This document shows positions 45,093-57,622 of a DNA stretch of 64,000 nt, piece after piece. The position numbers were made by a program, and so were the translations under genes. The stretch lies in NCBI GenBank assembly GCA_014218235.1, contig CM024753.1, positions 184,364,348 to 184,428,347 of the forward strand, read 5' to 3'. This stretch comes from Colocasia esculenta. Taxonomy: Eukaryota; Streptophyta; Magnoliopsida; Alismatales; Araceae. Numbering within the stretch: position 1 is the first letter of the stretch; every line of letters starts with the position of its first letter. The notes beneath the pieces are model-generated. The model saw nothing but the letters and a program-made list of their open reading frames with translations. It made no database searches and was not told the origin of the DNA.

Positions 45093-45867
45093 AACGACAT
45101 ACCTTGAAATTCAAATACTGCTCCATTAGGGTGACAAAACCTGACCCTCTTTTTTCTGCAATCAACCATTGCTCCATAGGCTTCCAACCAATCCATACCC
45201 AAAATGATATCATAATCTTTTAACTACAAAGCATACAATCTAGCAGGCAACTGATCCCCTTGAATCTCGATAGGAACTTCATCGATATAGCAAGAAGTGA
45301 ACATAAACTCACCCGAGGGAACTTCTACAACTAACTCACACAACTTTTCTTCTAATGGGTGCACCATATTATCCAAAAATTCCTCAGAAATAAAAGAATG
45401 AGAAGCACCTGGATCAATTAAAACTCTTGCTAAAAATTCATAAATAGGCAAAATACCTTCTATTAGATTAGAAGCCTCTGCCTGTGCCCGGGTGATAGCC
45501 ATAACCCGGCCTCTAGTGGTGCTCCTCCACCTCGTGCTGCTGGCGGCTGTTGGGGCTGCTGTTGTTGTTGTTGCTGCTGCTGTACTCCTCTTCCATACCC
45601 ATACTCTCTTGGATAAGGACAATTACAGATCAAATGTCTCGGCTGATCATAATTGTAGCACCTGTAACCCGGTGGAATTATTGGCTGCCTTGCTGTACTC
45701 TGCTGCGATTCTTCCACCTCTGGCCTGTAGCTACGTCCCTGCTGGAACATCTGCTGGCGACCTCCTCCTCGTCCTCTAAATATTTCTTTCAACTTTGAAC
45801 CCCACTTTCTAAAACCTGAGGAAGATGACCCCGCCGGTGCTTTTCCTTTACTGATCCCCGAAGACTG
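45093..45867 (-). pseudogene. element D: gag zinc finger and protease (broken)
   Basis: Frame 1 (45463-45792): Arg/Gly/Gln-rich linker and a decayed zinc knuckle CYNYDQPRHLICNC, where Tyr, Asp and Arg stand for the usual Cys, Gly and Gly (all G to A changes). A frameshift in the Gln repeat leads to frame 2 (45224-45622): protease VLIDPGASHSFIS, continuing to RVRFCHPNGAVFEF near 45140. Typical of Tekay/Del chromoviruses. RT and integrase are absent; CACTA sequence follows. Confidence 0.75.
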
Positions 45868-46710
45868 CTACGGTAGCCGAAAACTACCTAAACCTGTCTC
45901 CCCTGACTGACGAGTCCGAACTGACCTCTCTAAAATAGCTGCAATCTGTGCCACTTCCTCCACAGTCTTGCACATAAGTGGTATCACCGCATTCTGCAAC
46001 TCTATTCTCAATCCACGAATAAAATATTCAACCATCATTGCATTATTTGTTACAACATATGGTGCATACCTACTAAGTGCCATAAATCTCATCTGGTATT
46101 CTAAAATAGAAGAATTCCCTTGTTGCAAAGTCCGAAATTGTTCCCTTTTAGGTTGTTGAACTTGCACTGGGAAAAACGTATCATTAAACGTTTCCAGAAA
46201 TTCCGACCATAAAATGGCATCTTCTGCTCTACCTGCAAAGGTAGTTTGCATCTTCAACCTCCACCATTCCTGCGCAAAACCCCGTAACTGATAGGTAGCC
46301 AGAACTACCCTATCCTTTGGTAGACACCTCATAATCACAAAAACCCTTTCTATTTCATGGATCCAATGCTCAACTGTGTTTGGATTGGGTCCCCCTGTAT
46401 AAGTAGGTGGCTGTAATCTCAAAAATCTCTCTATCTGCATGGTTGGTTCCTCGGCTGCCCTCACTGGTTGTACTAGTGGCACAGGTGCCGCAAAAGGTCC
46501 CTCCACTCCTGGTGGTGGTGGGGGTGGTACAACTGGTACCGGCCCTGCCTCCTCAACAACTGAAGGCCCTACTACTGCTGGCTGTGCTGGACCCTGCTGG
46601 TCCAACCTTGTTCTTATCTGTGTTATACTCTCCCATAACTGCTCAATCAACTAATGAGTGGTTTCTTCCAGATCATCTCCCCCACCTCCCCAGTCTCTCC
46701 TATCAGCCAT
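45868..46710 (-). pseudogene. element D: gag capsid
   Basis: Start ATG complementary to 46708-46710 (MADRRDWGGGGDD). TAG at 46651-46653 in a likely Gln codon. Retrotrans_gag core: PPTYTGGPNPNTVEHWIHEI, ATYQLRGFAQEWW, FNDTFFPVQVQQPKREQF. Ends with TAG 45868-45870, again before Gln-like context. Capsid protein of a chromovirus; broken. Confidence 0.8.
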
Positions 46711-46778
46711 CTCAAATTCCTACACAAACAACATTCCAACCACATATACACCAACAAATCAATACAAAACTAGGGTCA

Positions 46779-46793
46779 ACTACCAGCAGTGGA
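46779..46793 (-). other. conserved 15-mer downstream of primer site
   Basis: TCCACTGCTGGTAGT on the minus strand, also at 57533-57547 in the non-autonomous element. Candidate packaging or dimerisation signal. Confidence 0.45.
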
Positions 46794-46846
46794 CTACTGT
46801 AAAAATCAGGCTATGTAATCTCTCAGTTCTTTTATATTTACATGGA

Positions 46847-46864
46847 CCTTGCTCTGATACCAAC
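46847..46864 (-). other. primer binding site (initiator tRNA-Met) of D
   Basis: GTTGGTATCAGAGCAAGG on the minus strand, directly inside the LTR end at 46865. Confidence 0.88.
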
Positions 46865-46992
46865 TGTGATGGACCACGTCGTTCAAACCCATTAACCTAA
46901 TAACGAGCTTGATCCGACTCCGCCTCCCGCGAACAAGTTGAAGCCTCGCCAGGGATATCACACACAAGTCTGTGAAAACACAAAGGAACACA

Positions 46993-47040
<48 letters not shown>

Positions 47041-48378
47041 ATTCAACATCTCACACATATTTACAATGGATTTACATAGCCAAATTTAAACAAAAGTCAA
47101 ACTCAAGTACACAGGCCCAGGGCATACCCCTGGACACAATAGAAAAGTAAATTACACTACTGGATGCATCGGCCCAACACCGCTGCGACGCGGCTCCGGA
47201 CTAGAAGATGGGTGAGAAGCCTCCCGCTCTCCCTTACCTGAAAGCAATAAGGAGTGAGCCTCACGAGTCACAGGCTCAGTAGGGAAATCCCCTCAAAAGC
47301 CACAAACCACAAAACACAAGAGAAGCAGGAGTAGAACACAGTTATTTATAACTAACAATTCTAACTGAGCATGGAATAATAATCACATTGCTTAAACAAA
47401 ATTAAGCTAATAATAATAACTCAACTTTGATAAGTAAATAGTAAACCACGCTCAGAAGTACGAGCTAAAGAAGGGTAACGCCAAACACGAGTCACGAAGA
47501 CTGGTTCGCGACACCAGCTATAGACCTGGACAAACAAACAGGTCTACCTCTCAGCCTCGTAGCCAAGGACGAAAGGTCCAGCTACTGCTCCATTACATAG
47601 AACCAACAAGCTGTGGAGACAACCACACACCACAACTGCAGGTCACACGGCTACAGCTCCATGCTTGGCACTTTTAAGGTCTCTGGCCTGAGCACCCTAA
47701 AGTGAGGCACTGGAAAACAAGGACTAGCTGGGGACCAGTACATCCACCGGTGTTCGTCCCCCAACCAAGAGCGCGCTACAAGCAACTAAGTACACCCACA
47801 ACACACAAGCCGCTGTCCCATTGTCGTCTTTCCCTCAGCCGGACGTACTACTCAAGCTATGGAATGAGGGTGTCTAGGAAGACGACAAAGACCGAAACAG
47901 TACACAAGTATCGGGACAAGACCCCGAGCACTATGTGCCTGGCTCACAAAGAACCTGGGGTACCCGACTCGAAAGGTAACCACGGGCGGCGTCGTATACC
48001 CAAATTTCCTCGCACGCACAACCACACAAACTCGGTAATGCCACTTACCACAAGTGCTGATGCAGTACTTACCAATGCCTTACACAATACGCAACGTTAA
48101 TCTGATAATTGCACTATCATACACAACCATAAAGCCCTCAGACCTGTTAATGCGATGGGGGGTACTGTCGCCTTCTGAACGTGACACCCCGACAGGCCGC
48201 GTTCAGAAGAAGAACGTGACGGGTTGGCCTGTCGCGTTCAGAACGAGATAGCAAGGTCCGTCGCCTTCACAGACAGAAACCCTAATACGGGATACCATCT
48301 CCGGATCTTTCATACAAACCATATAAGATGCTCTATTCATTGTCCTAGCATGATATCTATCATTTTTAACACAATTAA
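46865..48378 (-). mobile_element. 5' LTR of element D, left part
   Basis: Begins TGTGATGGACC on plus (LTR end on minus) next to the primer site. Interrupted at 48378 by the non-autonomous element and resumed at 61006. Contains the (AT)n tract, the dyad TAGACCTG/CAGGTCTA (47521-47546) and GAACGTGAC/GTCGCGTTC (48212-48239). About 70% like LTR A by eye at its ends. Confidence 0.8.
46994..47038. repeat. (AT)n microsatellite
   Basis: About 22 uninterrupted TA dinucleotides inside the LTR of D. Length is likely to vary between individuals. Confidence 0.95.
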
Positions 48379-51300
48379 TGTGACGGACCGGGGAATTTAT
48401 GCCCATTAAGGCTCCATATCCAGATCCACCTCCCGCGAACGGACCGAAGTCTCGCAAGGGATAGCTCACACAACTGTCCAGTAAGAATGTAAAAGACAAA
48501 CCACAACAGTATAAGACACAAGAAAGTACATGTGCTCATATCTGCATATAACAATTTACAACTGTCCCTTTACATTAATACATGTCCAATTAAAAAGTAC
48601 AACTACCTGGGGCATACCCCGAGGGAGCACAAGCTCACATAACACTAACTACTACACAACTACTGGTGGTACAAGTCTGACACAACACTGCTGCAAGCCA
48701 AACACTCGGCAAGCCCTGAAAATAACTGTAGGGGAGTGAGCCTCAACAAGTCACTGGCTCAGTAGGGGCTATCCAAAACAACACCGTAACCACGGACACC
48801 TCAACCCCAATGGGTCTCACTAGCAACACCAATAGCCAAACCATTTCATGCTCACAACATTTATATGTAAATAATAGCTTAAACAGTAATTGATGAACAA
48901 AAGCATATTCCTTATAAAGAAAAAGGAATCACAAGCTAGTCCGCTCAACAACTGAAATGTCTAGGCCGCAAGCCTCACAGGCACATTATTCCAACGACTA
49001 ATCGCCTAAGCTATAAGCCACACAGGCAAACATTGTTTAGGCTATAAGCTTCACAGGCGAACCCCAAACACATAGGTACAGGACAGCTGACCAAGAACTG
49101 GTCCGTTCTACCCCAAACCACAATATATTGGAAACGACACATAAGGTAACAGGACTGGCTACAGCGGCCAATCCATCACACATGAAAACCATATATGGTA
49201 GTTTACCTGAGGAAGGTAAAAACACATTGAGTGGAAGGTCACACCACACGACCTCCACGAAACACAGTTCCACATCAACACCATAAAGACTGGTATATGA
49301 CATACCACCACAAACCATTACCCACACAGGGTACAGGTATCTATTACCACAAGGCACCAGCACGGAAACCGCAAGTGAACCAGTGTCGTAACAGGGCACA
49401 CTATAGCAAACTAAACCACATTTGTGGTGAGTTAACACTCACCAACCATAACCAAAACTGTGCCACCACTCGGGCACACCACAAGCCACGACCACAGTCA
49501 CAATTGTGCCAACTCCAGGGCACACCTCGAACGAGTCAAACCTCGACTATGAGTCACAAACTCATGAACCACGACAAGTAGAAAAGCACGAGTCGGAAAG
49601 GAACGACGCCACCACACGGGAACAGACTACTGGCTGATCAGGCCAGTATCCAACCCGGACAACACAACACAAGAACAACCTCTCAGCCTCACAGTCACGG
49701 ACGAAAGGTCTAACTGCCGCTCCACGAGAACAAGTCAAACAACTGTGGAGACCAACCAACACCACACCTGCAGACACACAGCTGCAGGTCCATGCCTGGC
49801 ACCTCTAGGGTCTCTGGCCGGAGCACCCTAAAGTAAGGCACTGGAAAACAGGACTAGCTGGGGACCAGTGTCGACTACTGGTGTCCGTACCCCCAACTAC
49901 GAGTGCGCTACAAGCGACTGCACACCCACCAACACAAGCCGCTGCCCTACTGTCGTCTTTCCCTCAGCCGGACGTACAACTCAAACACAAGAGTGAGGGT
50001 GTCTAGGAAGACGACACAGACCTCAATGGTACAACACAAGTACCGGGACAAAACCCCGAGCACAAGAAACACACGTGCCTGGCTCACAAAGAACCTGGGT
50101 TCCCGACTAGAGAGGCATTCCGGAATAGGCGCCGGACCACCACACTCGGCCATACACAAACCACATCACTTACACATTTATTACAAATCACGATATACGT
50201 GTGAGGAATAGCTTGTCTTGGTCACTCGTGACCTACAAGCTAGCCTAGACAAACACATACATGAACCATATTAATACCACGGCCTGTCATTGGTCACACA
50301 GTGACCTCCAAGCTAATTCACACAAACACACATATAAACCACGATAGCCAATCATACTTGGCCTATCATTGATCATCTTGTGACAGTAGAGGTCACATTA
50401 AACACTGACCACAATACTTACATAATAATCATACTTACACTTTACTAATTATCCATCCAGGATAATCTATAAAAGATTCTAGAAGATCGAGGCTAGGTTC
50501 AGACATGAACCTCATCGCCACAACACCACAATACTTAATATATAATAAACATGATAGCGTATGATGTGCCATGCATATACAAACCACTTGCACGACATCA
50601 AAACCCTGTGATATTTCACAACTTCATAGCCGGTAAACTAACCTTAAAAGCCCCGTGCTCCAAGAGCACCACAGGTGTTAATACACCACAACACTTATAA
50701 CAAGAATGCCATTAAAAACACGCTGTGCACATGCACAGGTTGGCGGCGACATCGATTGTCGTCCAAAGCATATAGACGACAATGTCTCTTGCCGTCAACA
50801 CCAAGTAAGCGACCACCACTTGGCCGTTTACCCACAATCAACGGCTAGATAACTAGTCGTTAATCTCCCAACGAAGAACTCTGCGTCAACCGATGTTGAC
50901 GTCAAGATCTTCACTGCAGAACCCGCCAGAACACACAAAATGGCCCTAGGCCGATTGCACGGGCAATCAAACCATAAATACAATAGAAAAACAAGGGGAA
51001 ACACTTCCCCTTACATCTAGCAACCACAATTAAACCGGAAAGACATGATCTAACGCTTAGATCAATCAAACCACCCGATTTCCCAACATGAAGACCCCCT
51101 TTCCCAAAAACTCAATTAACAACCGATTTATGCAAGGAAAGCATAAAAATTTAACCAGGGAAGATCAACGGGTCCAGTCCCTACCTCAGAAACGCGATTG
51201 AACTCCCGAAGAACCTTGAATCATGCCGAAACCCGAGGAACGCCCCGCGAACACCGCGCTCCAATTCGTCATTCCCCGCCTGATTTGCCGCTACCACGCA

Positions 51301-51756
51301 TACCACGGCTGCCCCTCATACTCCCATCGACCACCGGAACTCGTGAAGAGGCTCAAGGGTGAAGGTGGGGGAAGAGGAGAGGAGAGAGTGGGGAAAAGAA
51401 CAAGGCTCGAGTCAGCCCTAAAAACACAGGCGCCACAGGTTAACGTCAACCTCTGCGCCGCTAACCAAACCGCCCCAACTAGGCGTCCACAACGCTCGCC
51501 GCCAAGTTCATCACGCTAGACGTCCACATCGATGGACGCCAAAAACATGTTAACGGAAACACCATTGCCGCCAACACACAGTTGACGTCACACACCTAGA
51601 CGCCAACCTACAGTTGATGTCCAGCACACTGAACAAGATCCATAACCAAGCCCGGTAAGGATCCAATAATAAACACACAAGCTAATGGGCCAAACATTGG
51701 CCACCAAACCCGCTAAACTTGGATCCACGGGGATCCGAAAAATGCGCGACGTTATA
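48379..51756 (-). repeat. LTR A (3' LTR)
   Basis: From TGTGACGG to ...GTTATA on plus; the last C of the usual GTTACA is T. Constant offset of 9,244 to LTR B. Rich in short perfect inverted repeats, densest at 50655-51064. Confidence 0.88.
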
Positions 51757-51954
51757 TTATTATCACCTAAAAAGATATGTCGTCCTCGACATATGAAACA
51801 AATCACAACAAACTGGATTATCACCTAAAAAGAATGAAACCATATACAGAACAAGAAGGATACTCTTTCTCTGCATCAGCCTTTCAATTCATCTAACCAT
51901 TTCCATCCTTGCTTTGTTCTTTTCTTTTCTTTCAATTCATTTCACAATTACTCT
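51757..51954 (-). other. 3' end of the internal region
   Basis: 198 bp between LTR A and solo LTR C. Minus strand next to LTR A reads CTTTTTAGGTGATAATAA, a weak, decayed polypurine-tract position. Confidence 0.5.
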
Positions 51955-54900
51955 TGTAACGTCACCCATTTTCCGGATCCCCGTGGATCCAGGTTTAGCA
52001 GGTTTGGTGGCCAATATGAGGCCCATTAGTGTTGTGTGTTTCTTACTAGATGCTTACCGGGTTTGGTTTGGGTCCGTGTTGGTGTTCAGCTTGCTGGACG
52101 CAGTGTGTTGGCGTCCATCGATGAGGACGTCGACTGTTGAACTTGGCGTCAAGCTTTGTGGACGTCTAGTTGTGGCGGTCTGGTTAAATGGCCAAAGGGT
52201 TGACGTTAACCTGACATGCCTGTGTTTTTATGGCAGACCCGAGCTCTGTTCTTTCTCCTCCTTCTCCCTTCCTCTTCCCCCACCTTCACCCTTGAGCTTC
52301 TTCGCGAGTTCTAACGGTCGGCGGGAGCTCGTGGGAAGGCCGTGGTGCGCGTGGTAGCGGCAGATCGGGCGAGGAATGATGGATTGGAGCGCGGTGTTCG
52401 TGGGACGTTTCTCGGGTTTCGGCGTGATTCGAGGTTCTTCGGGAGTTTAATTGCGTTTCTGAGGTAGGGGTCGAGCCCTGTTAGCTTGTTAGAAACATTA
52501 AAACACGACTTAATCACTTGAACCAGCATTTTTATTGTATTTTCGGATTAAGTTGCACCATGTGGGGTTAATGGGTGGTTTGAGTAATTTAGTGAACGAA
52601 GCATGCTGTGTTGGGTTGTTTTGGGTTCAAGCATGTTTAAAGAACCGTTTTAGTACATTTTCTTGTAATTTTAATGGTTGGAAAACCTGTAGAGCTGGAT
52701 TAGGGTTTCTGCAGGGTTTTAGGCCGGAGAACTTGGCGTCAAGATCTCTTGTCGCCAAGCTCACCAGCCGGGATATAGACGGTTAGATCGCTTGCCGTTT
52801 ACTTCCTTTAAGCGGCAGTCGATGTTGCCGCCAACCTGTGCATGTATCCATGTAGTGTTGTTTACGTAGCCTTCCTGGTTATGAATATTGCGTGTTTATG
52901 TGTGCATGGCGATGACCGGTGTGAGCCAGTGCACTTGTTATGCTCTTGGAGCATACTGCTCATGTAATGGGCAAGTTTTACATGAATGATGTGCGATGCA
53001 CGTAATCGCTTTACGTGGTATGTGTGGTGCGTTGGCACCCGTGGCACTCTTAGAGTGCGTTGTCCATGTGTTGGACATGTGGTTTACGTGGAAGACGTGT
53101 GGTACACCATCCAGGGTGTAATATACATGTATTGTCTACGTGGTTTGAGTGTGTGTTTACTACACACTTTGTTGTAATGTAATTCTTATGATTTATCGTA
53201 GTAATTGGGCAGTGAGGTTCCTGTGTGAGCCTAGCCATGACTTTGTGGTGTTTGGGCAGTGAAGGTCCATACCGACCTAGCCCTGGTTCGTTGTTGACTT
53301 TCGAATAGTATTATATGGATTTATGAAGTAAGTGGTGTGTGTTGCCTCGGTGGTCATCAGATGACCAATGATAGGTAAGTTTGTGGTTCAGGTATATGTT
53401 GGTGTGGGATAGCTTTGGGGTCACATAGTGACCGATGTTAAGCTAATCCTAACACTTGTAAATTGTGAATTATAAGTAAAGGCTATATGTGTAAGTATCG
53501 TGGTTTGTACTAGCCGAGTGTGGTGGTCCGGCGCCTATTCCGGAATGCCTCTCTAGTCGGGTACCCCAGGTTCTTTGTGAGCCAGGCACGTGTGTTTGTT
53601 GTGCTCGGGGTTTTGTCCCGGTACTTGTGTTGTACCGTTGAGGTCTGTGTCGTCTTCCTGGACACCCTCACTCCTGTGTTTGAGTTGTACGTCCGGCTGA
53701 GGGAAAGACGACAGTGGGACGACGACTTCCCAGAGTTTGTTCTTTTGTCGCTTGTAGCGCGCTCGTAGTTGGGGGTACGGACACCAGTAGTCGACACTGG
53801 TCCCCAGCTAGTCCTGTTTTCCAGTGCCTCACTTTAGAGTGCTCCGGCCAGAGACTCTAGAGGTGCCAGGCATGGGCCTGCAGTTGTGTGTCTGCAGGTG
53901 TGGTGTTGGTTGGTCTCCACAGTTGTTTGACTTCTTCCTAGTGGAGCGGCAGTTGGACCTTTCGTCCGTGACTGCGAGGCTGAGAGGTAGTTCTTGTGTT
54001 GTGTTGTCCGGGTTGGATACTGGCCTGATCAGCCAGTAGTCCGTTCCCGTGTGGTGGCGTCGTTCCCTTCCGACTCGTGCTTTGCTACTTGTCGTAGTTT
54101 GTGAGTTTGTGACTCGTGGTCGAGGTTTGACCAGTTCGAGGTGTGCCCTGGTGTTGGCACAGCTGTGACTGAGTTGTGGTTTATGTGACTCGTCGATTAA
54201 GGTTTCACTTGTAATGTTGTGTCTAAGTGAGGGCACATTATAATCGTGGTTCAGTGTGGTGTTTATCACCTACTTATACCCTTGTTCGGGTGTTTGTGTT
54301 GTGGTACCTCAGAGTAGCAGGTACTTGTTCCCTTCGTGGGTTACTTTGTAGTTTTGTGGTGGTACATTGTGTACCAACCTTTCCGGGTACTTGTGTGTTG
54401 AGGAGATCTTGTGGTTGACCTGCCACTTGTTGTATCCTAACTGTTTTAGGTAGATCTTTGTTTATAATTTATTGTGCATTAGTTGGTGATTATTAATTAC
54501 GTTACCTTTGTGGGTAATAGGCCGATGAGGCTTGTGGCCTAGGCATATTGTGGTTTAGTTAAGCTATGTTCTGTGGAGGCCGTGAGAGACCTTCCACTTG
54601 TTGAGTTTTACTCTTCTTGGGTATGATTCCAATTATAGATTTAGTGTGTTATGGATTGGCTTCGTGTTAGCCAGTTCCATTACCTTCGAGTAGTTCTGTT
54701 GTAAAGTGGTTTGGAGTATAAAGGACCAGCTCTTTGTTAGCAGTCCTATTACTCAAGTGTTTGAGGTTCGCCTGTGAAGCTTGTAGCCTGGGCAGTGACT
54801 TGCCTGTGTGGCTTATAGTTTAGGCAACCAGTTGTTGTAGCAGTGTGCCAGTGAGACTGTGGTTTAGGCACTTTGGTTGTTTGGCTGACTAATGATTTTA

Positions 54901-55463
54901 TGTTAATTCTGTAGTCCTACTTTTCTTCTGAGGACATTATGTTTATTATCGTAAGTATGTTTAATTGTTATTTATTGTAATGATGTGAGCATGAAATGGT
55001 TTGGCTATTGTTGTTGCCAGTGAGACCCATTGGGGTCGAGGTGTCTGTGGTTACAGTGTTGTTTTGGGTATCCCCTACTGAGCCAGTGACTTGTTGAGGC
55101 TCACTCCCCTACAGTTCTTTTCAGGGCTTGCCGCGGTTTGGCTTGTAGCGGTGTTGTGACAGACTTGTACCACCAGCAGTAGTTTAGTAGTTAGTGTTGT
55201 GTGAGCTTGTGCTCCCTCGGGGTATGCCCCAGGTAGTTGTACTCTTTTAATTGGACATGTATTAATGTAATGGGACAGTTGTACAAATAGTGTGAACAGA
55301 TATGAGCACATGTACTTTCTTGTGACTTATATTCTTGTGGTTTGTCTTTTTATACTCTTACTGGACTCGTGTGTGAAATATCCCTTGCGACACTTCGGTG
55401 CGTTCGCGGGAAGCGGATCTGGATATGGAGCCTTAATGGGCATAAATACCCCGGTCCGTCACA
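51955..55463 (+). mobile_element. solo LTR C, inverted
   Basis: 3,509 bp, TGTAACGTCACC... to ...GGTCCGTCACA, with target duplication ACTCT (51950-51954 and 55464-55468). Same family as A and B but opposite strand and clearly more diverged. Open frames inside it are chance, although some are shared by all copies because they cross the conserved hairpin block near 53640-53710. Confidence 0.88.
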
Positions 55464-55468
55464 ACTCT

Positions 55469-57605
55469 ATTCTGTCGATTCCATTGCCTTTCCTTACTTT
55501 TCAATTGTAGACGATTCTACCTTGCCAATGGCGCTTTATCTCCTTGGACTGAACCTACTTTCACATTTTTCCAGCTGTGTTTGCAACATTTCTTTCGGGA
55601 CCACTTTACCTTTCTCGAATATCTTATATTGTAATATTCTTTCATGCCGCCATTTCCTTTTTCTATTTATCATTGCTTGTTGTTATTCTGCCCCATCTGC
55701 ATTTACATTCGCAACTGTCATCTCTTCAAAGAAAACCAATCACCATCTTTGAATTTCCTGTCCTTTTCATATTATTCTGCTCATACCGTTTTAAGTCATC
55801 TCTGATTAAAAACCATAATAAACTCTGCTCCTTTATTCCACTGCGCAAAACTTTACACTTTCTTCTTATCCCAGTAAACCTTGAACAATCTGTAGATATT
55901 AAATCTTTCTTGTTTCCGCTTCCGCTGCGCTACTCTGACCATACTGAACATTTGCAAAATATTCCACAATTTCTGTTCTCATTATTATTTTCAATTATTT
56001 CCATCTGGCTTTAACTGAATTCATTTCTAACTTTAACTGCATATCAAATCATCTTATTCAATTAATTCATGCTGAAGAAATTACTGCAATTTTTGACCTG
56101 CCAAATTGCTATTAACATACTTTACTCTTCATATACCTTTCTTGCTTTACTGACATTCTCTGGCTAATCTCATAATTCTGTTGCATAAACTTTCCAAATA
56201 TTACTTAATCAATCTGCTCCAGCATTAAACTCTGGAATATCTTAATAACAATCCATTTTTGCTTTATTAATCATTTCTTTGCATCGATATGCAAACTCTA
56301 TCGGACATTTCCTGACTCATCCGATCTTATTCACTTCATCATTTGCTAAATTCTTCCTTTCTCTGATCCATATCTCTTCTTTATATAAACTGCCAGTCAT
56401 TCTAATCATAACATCTTTTCCGCAAAATACTTCTCTCATTCATTCTGCTGCCTGGCTAATCTTGCTGTACCGTTCATACTATACATCTTTCTGGTATTTA
56501 ATCATCCTTCTTTAAAATATAGCAAAAACTCAAATTTAAATACCAATTTTTTTAAATATAACAACTTGCTCTGCCTGCTTCCCTCATTCCATTAAATGCT
56601 CTTTTCTCAAATAACATAAATATTATAATCTGCCTTGCTGTTTTTCTCAACTCAATATTTATTAACTGCTTCTCCATTAATGCACTTCTTTACATTCTAT
56701 TTCATTTGCCTTGAACTCATTCTAACATACTTAACTTTAATTTTGATTTTCCTCGAACTGTTCATAGTTACTAACTTTCACTGCTCTTATCTTTAGCACA
56801 GCCATCTTTATTAACTCTCTCTGAAGAATTCTTCATAACCTGTCATTCATCAACTAAATATTTCTCTTATGCAATTCTTAGAAAAATCTCTTTGCACACT
56901 GATTCTTCTTTTCTCTCTTTCTTTATTCAACTGATCCTTTCTGTACATATTTATACAAATCCTCATATCAAATTTCATATTACCATCACTATTCATAACA
57001 ACGCTTTTCTCAAATTTCCGATCTCAGGTACACTTAATCATCACTATTCTTTTATGTACCAGTACCTCTTTTAAAGCTGATCTGCTTTACTTAATTATGC
57101 CAAACTCTTCATAACACTAATCACATTCTCATCCACACTGTTTCTTGATATCATCTGACTCAGATCTCTAATGCCACAATACCTTTGCTGAGGTTCTCAA
57201 CTATACTTTGCATATTTAATCATTTTCGGACACACCCTGAGCTGTTCCTCATCATCTCGTTACCATATACCTATCTCTGCTAACTCTGTATTCTTACTGA
57301 ATTCCATATCCAAACTTATTAATTTCTTCAATTCCTTTAACTGAGAATCTTTAACAACCAAATCATTCTATCACAAACTAACACACTGGTATAATCACAC
57401 AGATTATACCACCTCTAATCACATCAACTTTCAACAACTGCTAACAACTGCCAAATTATCAACTCAAAAACACATTTTGCAAAACAAAAACTTAAACAAA
57501 TACCACTTTAACCAACACAAAACCGCAGACTTACTACCAGCAGTGGACATTAATTCATGTATTGGGACATTTTAACTTCAATGTCTTTTCATATTCTAAC
57601 TGGAC
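55469..57605 (-). other. internal region of the non-autonomous element, no genes
   Basis: Pyrimidine-rich on plus, purine-rich in the element's own sense. No minus-strand frame of note and no retroelement motif was found. Includes the 15-mer at 57533-57547. Confidence 0.65.
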
Positions 57606-57622
57606 ATTGCTCTGATACCAAC
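57606..57622 (-). other. primer binding site (initiator tRNA-Met)
   Basis: GTTGGTATCAGAGCAAT on the minus strand, touching LTR B. Confidence 0.88.

Noticed and set aside
47702..48100. Open frame in LTR D with similar frames in LTRs A, B and C (e.g. 53510-53797, 59124-59354)
   Set aside because: They share peptides only because they cross the same conserved LTR block; starts and ends differ, frames shift between copies, and no known domain is present.
55342..56014. Hydrophobic plus-strand frames that look like membrane proteins
   Set aside because: They follow from the T/C-rich composition of the non-autonomous element's internal region; the frames overlap in different registers and show no family motif.
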